The notes under the pieces: generated by a model
Seen by the model: only the letters and a program-made list of their open reading frames with translations
What the model was told of the DNA's origin: nothing
Databases searched by the model: none
Program-made: the position numbers and the translations under genes
From: Antrihabitans stalagmiti
GTDB lineage: Bacteria > Actinomycetota > Actinomycetes > Mycobacteriales > Mycobacteriaceae
Assembly (NCBI RefSeq): GCF_016482825.1
Contig: NZ_JAEMNV010000006.1
Location: 124,001-188,000 of the forward strand
Length of the DNA: 64,000 nucleotides
Reading direction: 5' to 3'
In this document: piece after piece, positions 35,108 through 49,476 of the stretch
Layout: each line of letters begins with the position of its first letter
Numbering within the stretch: the stretch's first letter is position 1

Positions 35108-37642
35108 ATGAAAGCGTCTGCAATCGCATCGTCACCGATGCGCAAGGTCTCGCTGCGCAATCTGGCAGCACACAAGGTTCGACTCGCACTTACGCTGCTG
35201 TCGGTAGTTCTCGGAACCGCCTTCGTCGCAGGATCGTTCGTCTTCACCGATACCTTGTCGAAGACGTTCGACGGTCTGTTCTCCGATATCGCGGTCGGCG
35301 TGGACGTGCGCGTCAGCCCCGAAGATGTTCGCTCCAGCGGAGTGCCGCTGGCCGACGTCGACAAGATCGCCGCCATCGATGGAGTACGGACCGTCGCGCC
35401 GAGCGTCAACGGCTCGATCGTGTTGCTGGACAAGGACAACAAGGCCTTGCAAACTGGCGGCGCGCCGAGCATCGGTGCCTCCTACCTACCGCCGGACAAA
35501 GCGCTCGAACAGGCAGAGACGTTCACCTCGGGTGTGCCGCCGTCGAAGCCGGGTGAGTTCGCGCTCAACGAGGGCGCGGCGGCGAAAGGAAACCTGAAGG
35601 TCGGGGACAAGACCAAGTTGCTCGTCCCGTCGCGTGGTCTGTACGACGTCACGTTGACCGGCATCTACTCGACGTCGACGGACAGCGGTGGGTACATCGG
35701 CGCGCTGTTGGACGACACGCAGGCGCGTGAACTCTTCACAGACGGACAGCACGTCGCCTACGTCGATGTCGCCGGAACCGGTCTGTCGCAGAACGAGTTA
35801 CGTGACCGCATCCAGGCAGCGTTTCCGGACCTGAAGGTGCAGAACGGTGACGAGGTTCGCGAAGAACTGAAGGGCGAGATCAACGAAGCGCTGAGCTTCA
35901 TCAACTACTTCCTGCTCGCATTCGGTGGAATTGCGCTGCTGGTAGGCACTTTCATCATCTACAACACCTTCTCGATGATCGTCGCGCAACGCCTTCGCGA
36001 ACTGGCGCTGCTGCGTGCGATCGGCGCGAGTCGGGCGCAGGTCGGTCGGTCGGTGGTGTTCGAGGCGTTGATCGTCGGCGTTGTCGGTAGCGCACTTGGT
36101 CTGGCGTCGGGCGTCGGTCTGGCGTACGGACTGCGCTCGCTGCTCAATGTGTTCGACCTCGGACTGCCGACCGGTTCGCTCCGACTAGAGCCGCGGACGA
36201 TCGTCGTCGCACTTGTCGTCGGCGTTGTGGTGACCGTGGTCAGCGCCTACGCCCCGGCCCGTCGAGCGGCGAAGATTCCGCCGGTCGAAGCGATGCGCGA
36301 AGAGTTTGCCTCGACCGGAGATTCGCTGCGGCTCAGAACGATATTCGGTGCGGTGCTCGCCGTCATCGGGGTGGCGGCCGTTGTGATCGGGGCGCAGGGG
36401 ACGGGTGGTCCGGCGGCGTCGACGGTCGGTCTCGGAGCTGTCGCCCTTGTCTTTGCAGTGCTGCTCGCAGCGCCGGCGTTGTCACGTCCGATCGTGGGTG
36501 GCCTCGGGGTGCTCACCAAGCCGTTCGGTTCGGTGGGTCGGTTGGCTCGCAACAACGCGGTGCGCAACCCGCGCCGCACCGCAGCAACGGCTTTCGCGTT
36601 GACCCTCGGTCTCATGCTCGTCTCGGCGATCGGCATGTTCGGAGCATCGGCGAAGGCCAGCGTCGACACTCTGGTCGACAAAGGTGTGAAGGCCGACTTC
36701 GTCCTCACGGGTCCGCAGATGATCGGTGTTCCGACTCCGGCAGGCGATGCGGTGCGTGCAATAGGTGATGTGGAGCAGGCGGTTTCGCTGCGATTCGTGC
36801 TCGCCAAGGTCGGTGACGAGAGTGCAGGCAACGGCGTGGCCTTCAGCAGCCCGCCGGATTCCGTCCTCGCGATGACGATGGTCGAGGGCAACAAGGACCT
36901 CGCCGACGACGGCATGCTGGTGTCGGAAACCGAATCGAACGACAAAGGCTGGAAGCTCGGTGACACAGTCACGTTGACGAGCTTCGACAACGAGCCGCAC
37001 CCGGTTCGTGTGACCGGCATCTTCGAGGATTCGCAGTTGCTCGGCAACTGGATCGTCTCGGATGCGTTGTATCAGAAGATCACACCGGACAACCTCCGCG
37101 CTGATTTCCTCGTGCTGGTGAAGTCGAAGCCTGGCGTCGATCAGGAGGCGCTTCGCGCCGAGTTGGAAGATGCGACGGACCAGTTCGTCGTTGTCTCCGT
37201 TCAGGATCGGGAGCAGTTCAAGGGGGAGCAGGGCAAGCAGATCGACACGCTGCTCGCCGTGTTGTACGGATTGCTCGCGTTGGCGATCGTGATCGCGATC
37301 CTCGGCATCATCAACACTCTGGCGCTGTCGGTCGTCGAACGGCGACGCGAGATAGGCATGTTGCGGGCAGTTGGTATGGCGCGCAGCCAGGTTCGCCGGA
37401 CGATCTACCTGGAGTCGGTGCTGATCGCGGTGTTCGGTGCGATCGTCGGCGTGCTGCTCGGCATCGGGCTCGGGACGGGCTTCATCAGAACCCTGCGAGA
37501 CCAGGGCCTAGGCGAGATCGCGGTGCCGTGGGGTCAGGTAGTGGCGATGCTGGTCGGGTCCGCGGTGGTCGGCGTGTTGGCGGCGCTGTGGCCGGCCGTT
37601 CGCGCAGCCCGCACCAAGCCGCTGGAAGCATTGGCGGAATAG
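35108..37642 (+). CDS. FtsX-like ABC transporter permease (two FtsX domains)
   Basis: This 844-residue permease has two FtsX modules: a first helix near residues 16-38, helices around 265-400, a second extracellular domain from about 500, and a final helix set from about 710. Both modules repeat the RLRELALLRAIGASRAQV / RRREIGMLRAVGMARSQV coupling segment that contacts the ATPase. It pairs with the preceding ATPase gene. Such permeases move substrates or signal from the outer face of the membrane without a transport channel. ATG 35138 is a possible later start. Hairpin repeat copy 3 follows the stop. Confidence 0.92.
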   Translation: MKASAIASSPMRKVSLRNLAAHKVRLALTLLSVVLGTAFVAGSFVFTDTLSKTFDGLFSDIAVGVDVRVSPEDVRSSGVPLADVDKIAAIDGVRTVAPSVNGSIVLLDKDNKALQTGGAPSIGASYLPPDKALEQAETFTSGVPPSKPGEFALNEGAAAKGNLKVGDKTKLLVPSRGLYDVTLTGIYSTSTDSGGYIGALLDDTQARELFTDGQHVAYVDVAGTGLSQNELRDRIQAAFPDLKVQNGDEVREELKGEINEALSFINYFLLAFGGIALLVGTFIIYNTFSMIVAQRLRELALLRAIGASRAQVGRSVVFEALIVGVVGSALGLASGVGLAYGLRSLLNVFDLGLPTGSLRLEPRTIVVALVVGVVVTVVSAYAPARRAAKIPPVEAMREEFASTGDSLRLRTIFGAVLAVIGVAAVVIGAQGTGGPAASTVGLGAVALVFAVLLAAPALSRPIVGGLGVLTKPFGSVGRLARNNAVRNPRRTAATAFALTLGLMLVSAIGMFGASAKASVDTLVDKGVKADFVLTGPQMIGVPTPAGDAVRAIGDVEQAVSLRFVLAKVGDESAGNGVAFSSPPDSVLAMTMVEGNKDLADDGMLVSETESNDKGWKLGDTVTLTSFDNEPHPVRVTGIFEDSQLLGNWIVSDALYQKITPDNLRADFLVLVKSKPGVDQEALRAELEDATDQFVVVSVQDREQFKGEQGKQIDTLLAVLYGLLALAIVIAILGIINTLALSVVERRREIGMLRAVGMARSQVRRTIYLESVLIAVFGAIVGVLLGIGLGTGFIRTLRDQGLGEIAVPWGQVVAMLVGSAVVGVLAALWPAVRAARTKPLEALAE

Positions 37643-37656
37643 GCGGCTCCGCCGCT

Positions 37657-37698
37657 CGTGAGTCCTTTCGGAGGGCCCAACCTCCGAAAGGACTCACG
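37657..37698. repeat. dispersed hairpin repeat, copy 3
   Basis: An 18-bp perfect stem, CGTGAGTCCTTTCGGAGG (37657-37674) with its complement at 37681-37698, encloses a 6-nt loop. A GGCGG-CTC-CGCCG hairpin precedes it. It lies between the convergent permease and DUF3558 lipoprotein genes. Confidence 0.9.
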
Positions 37699-37701
37699 AC
37701 C

Positions 37702-38187
37702 CTAGGCGCCGATCGTCCTCTCGCCTAGGCCTATTGCCGTGTCACACGACGCCGCCGCAACGCCGGTTGTGTCGGTCCTGACCAGCCAGTGAATGAAGTC
37801 GGCACCATCTGCGATGCCGACCTGACAGATGCCGTCGGCTGCGGACGTGAATGCTCGATGACCGTCGATCTCGATGTCTTCGACGATCTTGCCCGACCTG
37901 ATCGCGACCTCACGTTCGCGCTCGAACGGGCTGCCGCGGAACCAGGTGAACATGACGTACGGCGAGCCGGTAGGCGTCTCCCAGCGACACTTGATGCCGT
38001 TGTTCGCGACGAGTTCCAGCCCGCTGTAGCCGGTGATCTGAACCACGGCGGCGGTATCGATGGACCCGCACTCGCCGTAGAAGGCGCCGAACTGCGTTGC
38101 GGCAGCGGCCGATTCCTGCACAGATGCACCGCCCACGGCATCATCCCCACCGCCACCGCATCCGGTCAAAAAAACCAATGCGAGCAC
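37702..38187 (-). CDS. DUF3558 lipoprotein, apparently 5'-trimmed
   Basis: This 161-residue protein has the DUF3558 pattern (YGECGSIDTAAVVQITG, NNGIKCRWETPTGSPYVMF, FRGSPFEREREV). It closely resembles the lipoprotein at 44598-45152. A lipobox (VFLTGC) follows only nine residues after the GTG start, and the usual positively charged n-region is missing. Hairpin repeat copy 4 ends 6 bp upstream of the GTG. The frame stays open back through the repeat without a start codon. The original signal start may have been lost to the repeat, so export and lipidation are doubtful. Confidence 0.75.
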   Translation of the reverse strand: MLALVFLTGCGGGGDDAVGGASVQESAAAATQFGAFYGECGSIDTAAVVQITGYSGLELVANNGIKCRWETPTGSPYVMFTWFRGSPFEREREVAIRSGKIVEDIEIDGHRAFTSAADGICQVGIADGADFIHWLVRTDTTGVAAASCDTAIGLGERTIGA

Positions 38188-38192
38188 GCCAG

Positions 38193-38249
38193 TCGTGAGT
38201 CCTTTCGGAGGGCCCGCCCTCCGAAAGGACTCACGAGGCGCGTAGCGCC
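38193..38249. repeat. dispersed hairpin repeat, copy 4
   Basis: The longest stem of the four: 21 bp perfect (38193-38213 with 38216-38236), with only two unpaired bases at the tip. GGCGCGTAGCGCC follows at 38237-38249. It separates the carboxylase stop from the start of the DUF3558 lipoprotein; both genes are on the minus strand, so here it is between tandem genes rather than convergent ones. Confidence 0.9.
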
Positions 38250-43703
<5,454 letters not shown>

Positions 43704-44073
43704 ATCTCTCTATCGTCCGGTGTCGAAGGTTCGTTCTTGCAGCATGCCTCAGCAGGCGGCATATGCGGGATGATTCCGCGTCGACGTGTCTATTCAGCGA
43801 TGTTCGACGGGTCCGGTCTTCGATCGCCGACAGGACCCGCAAGCGTCGTTGCGGTCCACTCAAGGTTGCAGCATCGAACACCGACCCGCCAAGTCGACAT
43901 CCCGGCGTGTCTGCGTCGCTCGATCGTAAGAATCCGAAAGGTCAAGCAGCGGTCCGTGTTTCGCAGACGGTTGTGCGGAGAGTGAAATTTCCCTCTCTCT
44001 GTGCGATTTACCCGTACCCGTGAGTAACGTTGTGGCCGAACGCTTCTCGACGAACTAAGTTACCGTCGGGTAT
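43704..44073. other. intergenic region upstream of the carboxylase
   Basis: These 370 bp lie between the carboxylase start and the 3' end of a DUF3558 lipoprotein gene, both on the minus strand. No coding frame with convincing codon use, RNA gene or inverted repeat was seen. AGAGAG just upstream of the carboxylase ATG is a plausible ribosome-binding site; the carboxylase promoter presumably lies here. Confidence 0.5.
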
Positions 44074-44601
44074 TCACAGATTTCTGTTCATCGTGAGCTC
44101 GGCGAGTTCCCGCGCGGCCTCGCACGGGTCCGGCCCGTTTGCGGAGCCGACCGACTGTACCCACCACGTGATCACACCCGAATAGTTGACGGTGACGCCG
44201 CACGCCGCCGGATTGCCTGGCCGCAACGCCTGAAACGCGGAAGCGCCCTTGATCTTGACGTCGGTAACGTCGTACTGCAGTTGGCCTGCGACGTCGCGCT
44301 CGTGCGCGAGCGAGTTGTTTTCGAACCACGCGAAGGTCACGTCGACCCGCCCGCTTGGAACGCTCACGTCCCACATGCAGATCGCGCCGAGGAAGTAGCG
44401 CTCGATGTCGTTGCCGCCGACGGTCGAGGAGATCTCCTCGTCGGAGACGGCATCGCACTCGTGGAGCAGTTTGTCGAACTGGGTCGACGGCGACGGTCCG
44501 CCTGCCGCGGTCGGCTTGCCGGTGACGGTCGTGCCGCACCCGACGAGAACGAATATTGCCGCGACGGCAATCATCCAGCGACTCCCGGTCCGACGGTTCA
44601 C
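44074..44601 (-). CDS. DUF3558 lipoprotein (second of a tandem pair)
   Basis: GTG 44601 gives 175 residues and overlaps the upstream gene's stop (GTGA). A signal helix after RRTGSRW ends in the lipobox FVLVGC. The body matches DUF3558: LLHECDAVSDEEISSTVGG, ICMWDVSVPSGRVDVTFAWF, ERDVAGQL, and paired cysteines late in the domain (AACGV, PDPCEAARELAELTM). These are predicted cell-surface lipoproteins common in Nocardiaceae and mycobacteria, without known function. A longer frame running upstream through the partner gene is a shadow. Confidence 0.85.
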   Translation of the reverse strand: MNRRTGSRWMIAVAAIFVLVGCGTTVTGKPTAAGGPSPSTQFDKLLHECDAVSDEEISSTVGGNDIERYFLGAICMWDVSVPSGRVDVTFAWFENNSLAHERDVAGQLQYDVTDVKIKGASAFQALRPGNPAACGVTVNYSGVITWWVQSVGSANGPDPCEAARELAELTMNRNL

Positions 44602-45152
44602 GAGGCCTTCTCCATCGTCAGATTCGCGAGGGCAAGAACGGGCGCACAGACGTCGGCGGGTCGGTCGGCAGCGGTGAAGTCGACAAGCCAGTACACGAAG
44701 TCGTCGTTGTCCTGGATTCCGACTTCGCAGAACTGATCGGCCGGATCCCGCGACGTGTAGGCGCGACGGCCGTCGATCTCGAGATAGGTGACGAGGCGGC
44801 CACTCGCTTCCGAGCCGAGCCGTTCCCGGTCGATCGGACTGCCGCGAAACCAGACGAACATGGCGTACGGATGACCGCCTGCCGCCTCCCACCGGCACTT
44901 GATGCCGTTGCGCGAGACAGGCAGCAAGGTTGGCAACCCGGTGATTGCGACGACCGACTCGTCGTTCACGAACCCGCATTCGTCGTAGAAGGTGCCGGGG
45001 CCGGACCGTGCGGGATCGGCCAGCGGCGGCGTCTTCTTCGGCTGATCCGGGCCGTTCGAGTCGCAGCCGGTCAGCGTGCTCGACCCCACCGCCGCGCAGG
45101 CGAGCGTGACCAGCGAGGCAAGCCTGATGGTGGCGGTCACGGTGCGGGGCAC
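44598..45152 (-). CDS. DUF3558 lipoprotein (first of a tandem pair)
   Basis: This 184-residue protein has a full signal (MPRTVTATIRLASLVTLACA) ending in the lipobox STLTGC. It carries DUF3558 motifs (YDECGFVNDESVVAITG, NGIKCRWEAAGGHPYAMFV, FRGSPIDRERLG). It is much closer to the lipoprotein at 37702-38187 than to its own tandem partner, pointing to duplication across the carboxylase gene. Cotranslated with the following gene through GTGA. Expected on the outer surface of the membrane. Confidence 0.87.
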   Translation of the reverse strand: MPRTVTATIRLASLVTLACAAVGSSTLTGCDSNGPDQPKKTPPLADPARSGPGTFYDECGFVNDESVVAITGLPTLLPVSRNGIKCRWEAAGGHPYAMFVWFRGSPIDRERLGSEASGRLVTYLEIDGRRAYTSRDPADQFCEVGIQDNDDFVYWLVDFTAADRPADVCAPVLALANLTMEKAS

Positions 45153-45481
45153 TTCACGAGGTTACTGCGCTTCGAATACGGGTAGACTGAGGTCACCGAT
45201 AGTCATGCGCGGCCGGACGGCCAGCGCGGCTGTCGATTGATGGTGAGGCCGTAGCCGGCGAGGAGTTCCGGTTGGCGCCGTCGAATCGTGCTTCGTCACA
45301 CCTCGACCTGGACCCGTCGAGTCGGTGATTTCCACTGACAGAACACCCACGCCTTTGCGTGACATCCCGATTCGCCCGTCTGCATGTACCTGCGGACCCA
45401 CCAAACCGATCGAAAGCATTATGTACGACCAAAATTCGTTTGTAGACGTGTCCGTTGTCCGCCCGTGCTGCGGAGGTCGCC
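45153..45481. other. intergenic control region between lipoproteins and desaturase
   Basis: These 329 bp separate the divergent lipoprotein pair from the desaturase. An AT-richer stretch (about 45418-45445, around TTATGTACGACCAAAATTCG) may hold the desaturase promoter. GGAGG at 45472 is the desaturase ribosome-binding site. No perfect palindrome, RNA gene or further coding frame was identified. Confidence 0.5.
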
Positions 45482-46696
45482 GTGGCCATCTCTGAAGTAC
45501 GCGAATACGCCCATCTCACCGAGGCCGACGTCGAAGCCCTCGGCAAAGAGCTCGACGAGATCCGTCGCGATATCGAGGAATCACTCGGCGAACGCGACTC
45601 GCGTTACCTCTACCGCACGATCGCCGCACAACGACTTCTCGACGTGACGTCGCGAGCGGTGATCTTCGCCAGCCGGGGACCATTCACCACCGCGCTGGGG
45701 ACCGTCGGTCTTGCCGTTGCGAAAAGCATCGAGAACATGGAACTCGGCCATAACATCTGCCACGGCCAATGGAATTGGATGAACGATCCAGAGGTCCATT
45801 CCAACTCGTGGGAGTGGGACATGGCCGGGCTGTCCGCCCAGTGGAAGTACTCGCACAACTATCGTCATCACGTCTACACCAACGTCATCGGTATGGACGA
45901 AGACATCGGCTTCGGCATCATGCGGGTGACTCGCGACGACAAGTGGCAACCGCAGCATCTGCTCCAACCTGTACGAAACCTGTTGCTGGCAGCGACATTC
46001 GAGTGGGGCATCGCTCTGCACGACCTGTATTCCGAGCAGGAGCGCGCAGCAGACGAGTCGGGCAAGCAGGCCGAGAAGAAGATGTTCCTGCGCAAGATCG
46101 GTCGACAGCTGGGCAAGGATTACGTGCTGTTCCCCGCTCTGTCGGGTCGACGCTGGCTACGGACCCTCGGCGCGAACGCGGTCGCGAACCTGATGCGAAA
46201 CGTGTGGGCGTACGTCGTGATCTTCTGCGGCCACTTCCCCGACGGCGCAGAGAAATTCACGCTGACCGACCTCGACGACGAGACGCGAGCCGACTGGTAC
46301 CTACGGCAGATGCTCGGTACCGCCAATTTCGATGCCGGTAAGGCCATGGCGTTTATGAGCGGCAACCTCTGCTACCAGATCGAGCACCATCTCTTCCCGG
46401 ATCTGCCAAGCGTTCGCTACGCCGAGATTGCCGTTCGCGTACGCGCACTCTGCGACAAGTACGACCTGCCGTATACGACGGGATCGCTTGCGAAGCAGTA
46501 CTTCCTGACCCTGCGCACGATTCACAAACTCGCCCTGCCGGACAGCATGCTGATCGCGACCTGCGACGACGCGCCGGAAACGGCATCGGAGCGGAAGTTC
46601 AGAACGTCGGCGGTGCAGCAGGAGGACTTTGCCGGGCAGACGGGGCGGCGTGGTCTGCGTACCGCGATTGCCGAGCGAAAGCGGTTCCGGCGCTAG
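45482..46696 (+). CDS. membrane fatty acid desaturase (DesA3-like)
   Basis: GTG 45482 is chosen for the GGAGG 5 nt upstream. The 404-residue protein has the three histidine boxes of acyl-CoA/lipid desaturases: GHNICHGQ (about 90-94), HNYRHHVYTN (about 125-130) and YQIEHHLFPD. They bind the di-iron centre on the cytoplasmic side. It probably introduces a cis double bond into acyl chains (delta-9 in DesA3). Its helices are fewer and less hydrophobic than usual. The electron-donor reductase found beside desA3 in M. tuberculosis is not adjacent. The following gene starts 49 bp later on the same strand. Confidence 0.9.
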   Translation: MAISEVREYAHLTEADVEALGKELDEIRRDIEESLGERDSRYLYRTIAAQRLLDVTSRAVIFASRGPFTTALGTVGLAVAKSIENMELGHNICHGQWNWMNDPEVHSNSWEWDMAGLSAQWKYSHNYRHHVYTNVIGMDEDIGFGIMRVTRDDKWQPQHLLQPVRNLLLAATFEWGIALHDLYSEQERAADESGKQAEKKMFLRKIGRQLGKDYVLFPALSGRRWLRTLGANAVANLMRNVWAYVVIFCGHFPDGAEKFTLTDLDDETRADWYLRQMLGTANFDAGKAMAFMSGNLCYQIEHHLFPDLPSVRYAEIAVRVRALCDKYDLPYTTGSLAKQYFLTLRTIHKLALPDSMLIATCDDAPETASERKFRTSAVQQEDFAGQTGRRGLRTAIAERKRFRR

Positions 46697-46745
46697 CAAG
46701 TTCTTTGCGCGGGCCGCCCAATAATTTCAAACCAGAGGAGTACGT

Positions 46746-47912
46746 GTGCACCAACTCAAACTCGGAGTTCTTTCGCGAACGCGGAAGGAAAACGAGCATC
46801 GGGTGCCGATTCATCCGTCACACCTCGACCGGATCGACGACGACCTTCGTTCCAGCATCTTTCTCGAGCGTGGTTACGGCGACGACTTCGGACTGACCGA
46901 CGATCAGCTTGCACCGTTCGTCGGCGGCATGTGGTCGCGCGAACAGCTGATTGCCGATTGCGACGTCATCCTGCTTGCCAAGCCGATGGCCCCCGATCTG
47001 GAAGAACTTCGGGAGGGCCAAGTGCTGTGGGGCTGGCCGCACTGCGTGCAGGACGAGAAGCTCACCCAGATTGCGATCGACCGTAAATTGACGCTCATCG
47101 CATTCGAGGCGATGAATCACTGGGGTACCGATGGTTCGTTCAATCTGCATGTGTTTCACAAGAACAACGAGCTGGCCGGCTACAGCTCGGTCTTCCACGC
47201 GATGGCGATCGCAGGCTCGACCGGCAACTACGGGCGTCGGCTGCGTGCGGTTGTCATCGGGTTCGGTGCCACAGCGCGTGGCGCCGTGACGGCTCTCAGT
47301 GCGCACGGCGTGCACGATGTCGAGGTCCTGACCCAGCGCGGTATCGCTGCCGTCGCGTCGCCGATCCACTCGGCGCAGATGGTGCAGTTCGATCACGACG
47401 TCGACAACCCGGGCGACCCACGCCGAAGCCACGCGCTGACCGAGGACGGACGGGTGCCGCTCGCGGGCTTCCTCGCGGAGCACGACATCGTCGTCAATTG
47501 CGTATTGCAAGACACCGCAGCACCTTTGACGTTCCTGATCGACGAGGACGCCGATATCTTTCCGCCGGGCAGCTTGATCGTCGACGTGTCGTGCGACGAG
47601 GGGATGGGGTTCAGTTGGGCGCGTCCGACGACGTTCAGCGAGCCGACCTTCACCGTCGGCGAGCACATCACCTACTACGGGGTCGACCACAGTCCGTCCT
47701 ATCTCTGGAATTCGGCGAGCTGGGAGATCAGTGAAGCCCTGCTGCCGTACCTGCGGACCGTGCTCGAAGGTCCGGATGCGTGGGGCAAGAACCAGACAAT
47801 CAGCCGCTCGATCGAGATCCGTGACGGCGTGATTCAGAACCCCGCGATCCTCGCTTTCCAGCACAGATCAGCCGATTTTCCGCATCCCTACACAGAATTG
47901 GTGGAGTCATGA
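46746..47912 (+). CDS. N5-(carboxyethyl)ornithine synthase / alanine dehydrogenase-like protein
   Basis: GTG 46746 follows AGAGGAG. The 388-residue protein belongs to the alanine dehydrogenase/PNT group: an N-terminal RTRKENEHRVPIHPSHLDRI motif, substrate-domain MAIAGSTGNYGRRLRAVVIGFGATARGAV Rossmann region (read in parts, about residues 152-180), and a C-terminal ITYYGVDHSPSYLWNSASWEIS closure. CEO synthase reductively couples pyruvate to ornithine; opine-like or secondary amine products are possible here. The next, very small gene overlaps its stop (ATGA), so it is part of a coupled operon with two tiny proteins. Confidence 0.83.
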   Translation: MHQLKLGVLSRTRKENEHRVPIHPSHLDRIDDDLRSSIFLERGYGDDFGLTDDQLAPFVGGMWSREQLIADCDVILLAKPMAPDLEELREGQVLWGWPHCVQDEKLTQIAIDRKLTLIAFEAMNHWGTDGSFNLHVFHKNNELAGYSSVFHAMAIAGSTGNYGRRLRAVVIGFGATARGAVTALSAHGVHDVEVLTQRGIAAVASPIHSAQMVQFDHDVDNPGDPRRSHALTEDGRVPLAGFLAEHDIVVNCVLQDTAAPLTFLIDEDADIFPPGSLIVDVSCDEGMGFSWARPTTFSEPTFTVGEHITYYGVDHSPSYLWNSASWEISEALLPYLRTVLEGPDAWGKNQTISRSIEIRDGVIQNPAILAFQHRSADFPHPYTELVES

Positions 47913-48118
47913 CCGGAGTAGAGTCATCCGCATCGTCCGATGCCACACTCGATTCGGATTCGACATCCCGTATGTGCGAAACCTGTCCGCACACCTGGGA
48001 ATCCCACGATCCGATCGCAGCCAGGTACTGCTCCGCAGTCGCTGCGCGCTCACTCGATCGCTCCTGCATCTGTTCGCAGAACAAGCCGACCCCACAACCG
48101 AAAAAGGAAAACAAATGA
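47909..48118 (+). CDS. small cysteine-rich RGCVC-like protein
   Basis: This 69-residue protein has a disordered Ser/Asp-rich start, then a compact metal-binding-like pattern: RMCETCPHTWESHDPIAARY with a further cysteine (YCSA), ending DRSCICS and a Lys-rich tail. It resembles the small actinobacterial RGCVC family, with Ser-Cys-Ile-Cys in place of the namesake motif. A zinc or Fe-S site is likely. It overlaps the genes on both sides by 4 nt (ATGA), so its product is needed in step with theirs. Function unknown. Confidence 0.72.
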   Translation: MTGVESSASSDATLDSDSTSRMCETCPHTWESHDPIAARYCSAVAARSLDRSCICSQNKPTPQPKKENK

Positions 48119-48273
48119 GTTCCGATACGACGACCCGCTCACGCTACGAAGAACGTGTACACCTGGTGTCGGAGGCTTTGACCTCCAACACCAAGCTCGA
48201 CAAGAAAGCCGCAGCGAAGGTCGCGGTGCAGATCCTGCATGCGATCGACACGATTCCCGAGAAGGTTCGCTAA
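48115..48273 (+). CDS. 52-residue hypothetical protein
   Basis: ATG 48115 overlaps the preceding stop and follows AAGGAAA. The product is 52 residues, charged and helical (SRYEERVHLVSEALTSN; KAAAKVAVQILHAIDTIPEKVR). It was not recognised. Its coupling to the cysteine-rich gene and GC-rich third positions support translation. It ends 3 bp before the convergent VWA gene. Confidence 0.6.
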   Translation: MSSDTTTRSRYEERVHLVSEALTSNTKLDKKAAAKVAVQILHAIDTIPEKVR

Positions 48274-48276
48274 CTT

Positions 48277-49476
48277 CTAGCGCTGTTGCGCGTTTGCCCA
48301 CCTGATCAGATCGCCCCTGTCGAGCGCTACGGCGAGCAACTCGGGGAACTGATCGGGTGTGCAGGCGAATGCTGGAATACCAAGCGCTGCAAGTGCGCTC
48401 GCGTTGTCGTGATCGAACGACGGTGCGCCGTCGTCGGACAGCGCGAGCAGCACCACAACTTGTACGCCCGACTCCTTCATCGAGCCGATCCGTCGCAGCA
48501 TCTGCTCGCGGACCCCGCCTTCGTAGAGGTCGGAGATCAGCACGAACAACGATTCGGTCGGCCTCGTGATGAGCGACTGGCAGTAGGCGATCGCCCGATT
48601 GATGTCGGTGCCGCCGCCGAGTTGAGTACCGAAGAGAACGTCGACAGGATCTTCCAACTTGTCCGTCAAATCGACCACCGCCGTATCGAATACGACGAGT
48701 GACGTCTTGAGCGAGCGCATCGACGCAAGCACGGCACCGAACACCGACGCGTAGACGACGCTCGACGCCATCGATCCTGATTGGTCGATGGCCAGCACCA
48801 CGTCGCGGTGCACGGCTTGGGCTCGACGGCCGTAGCCGACCAGACGTTCCGGCACCACGGTCTTGTGCTCGGGTAGGTAGTGGCCGAGGTTCTTTCGAAT
48901 CGTGCGATCCCAGTCGACGTCACGCAGTTTCGGCCGCGACGTTCGGGTCGCTCGGTTGATGACGCCGGTGACGGCAGCTGTCGTCTTGGACGCGATCCGA
49001 CGCTCGATGTCGCGAACCACCTTCTCGACGACCATTCGCGCTGTCGCCTTGGTGGTTTCGGGCATCACCCGATTGAGGCTCAGCAGCGTCCCCACCAGGT
49101 GTACATCGGGTTCGACTGCTTCGAGCAACTCGGGTTCGAGCAGCAGCTGTGTCAGGTTCAGTCGCTCGATCGCGTCCTTCTGCATCACCTGCACGACGCT
49201 GTTCGGGAAGTATGTGCGAATGTCGCCGAGCCACCGCGACACCCGGGGCGCCGAGCTACCGAGGCCGCCGGCTTTGCGCTTGCTGTCCGATGCCGAGCTT
49301 TCGGAATCGGAGTCGTACAGCGCAGCGAGCGCGCCGTCCATTGCGCGGTCGTCTTTGCCTGCGAGCCCACCCAGCCCTTCGTCGGCAGCCTTGCCCAGCG
49401 CCAGGCGCCAGCGGCGGAGGCGTTCGTAGTCGTCGGTGTTTTGGGTGTTCGGTTCGGTCTTGCTTGGTTCGGTCAT
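48277..49476 (-). CDS. VWA domain protein (CoxE-like), last gene of the SNF2-MoxR operon
   Basis: This 399-residue protein ends with a von Willebrand A domain (about 225-399). The MIDAS motif DQSGSMASS, a second metal-site threonine region (LGGGTDINRAI) and VLISDLYEGG are visible. The N-terminal 220 residues are helical with an acidic Ser-rich loop near residue 55. MoxR-type AAA+ ATPases typically work with VWA partners as metal- or cofactor-inserting chaperones or remodelling machines, and one is encoded two genes upstream. Its start overlaps the DUF5682 stop (ATGA). Confidence 0.9.
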   Translation of the reverse strand: MTEPSKTEPNTQNTDDYERLRRWRLALGKAADEGLGGLAGKDDRAMDGALAALYDSDSESSASDSKRKAGGLGSSAPRVSRWLGDIRTYFPNSVVQVMQKDAIERLNLTQLLLEPELLEAVEPDVHLVGTLLSLNRVMPETTKATARMVVEKVVRDIERRIASKTTAAVTGVINRATRTSRPKLRDVDWDRTIRKNLGHYLPEHKTVVPERLVGYGRRAQAVHRDVVLAIDQSGSMASSVVYASVFGAVLASMRSLKTSLVVFDTAVVDLTDKLEDPVDVLFGTQLGGGTDINRAIAYCQSLITRPTESLFVLISDLYEGGVREQMLRRIGSMKESGVQVVVLLALSDDGAPSFDHDNASALAALGIPAFACTPDQFPELLAVALDRGDLIRWANAQQR

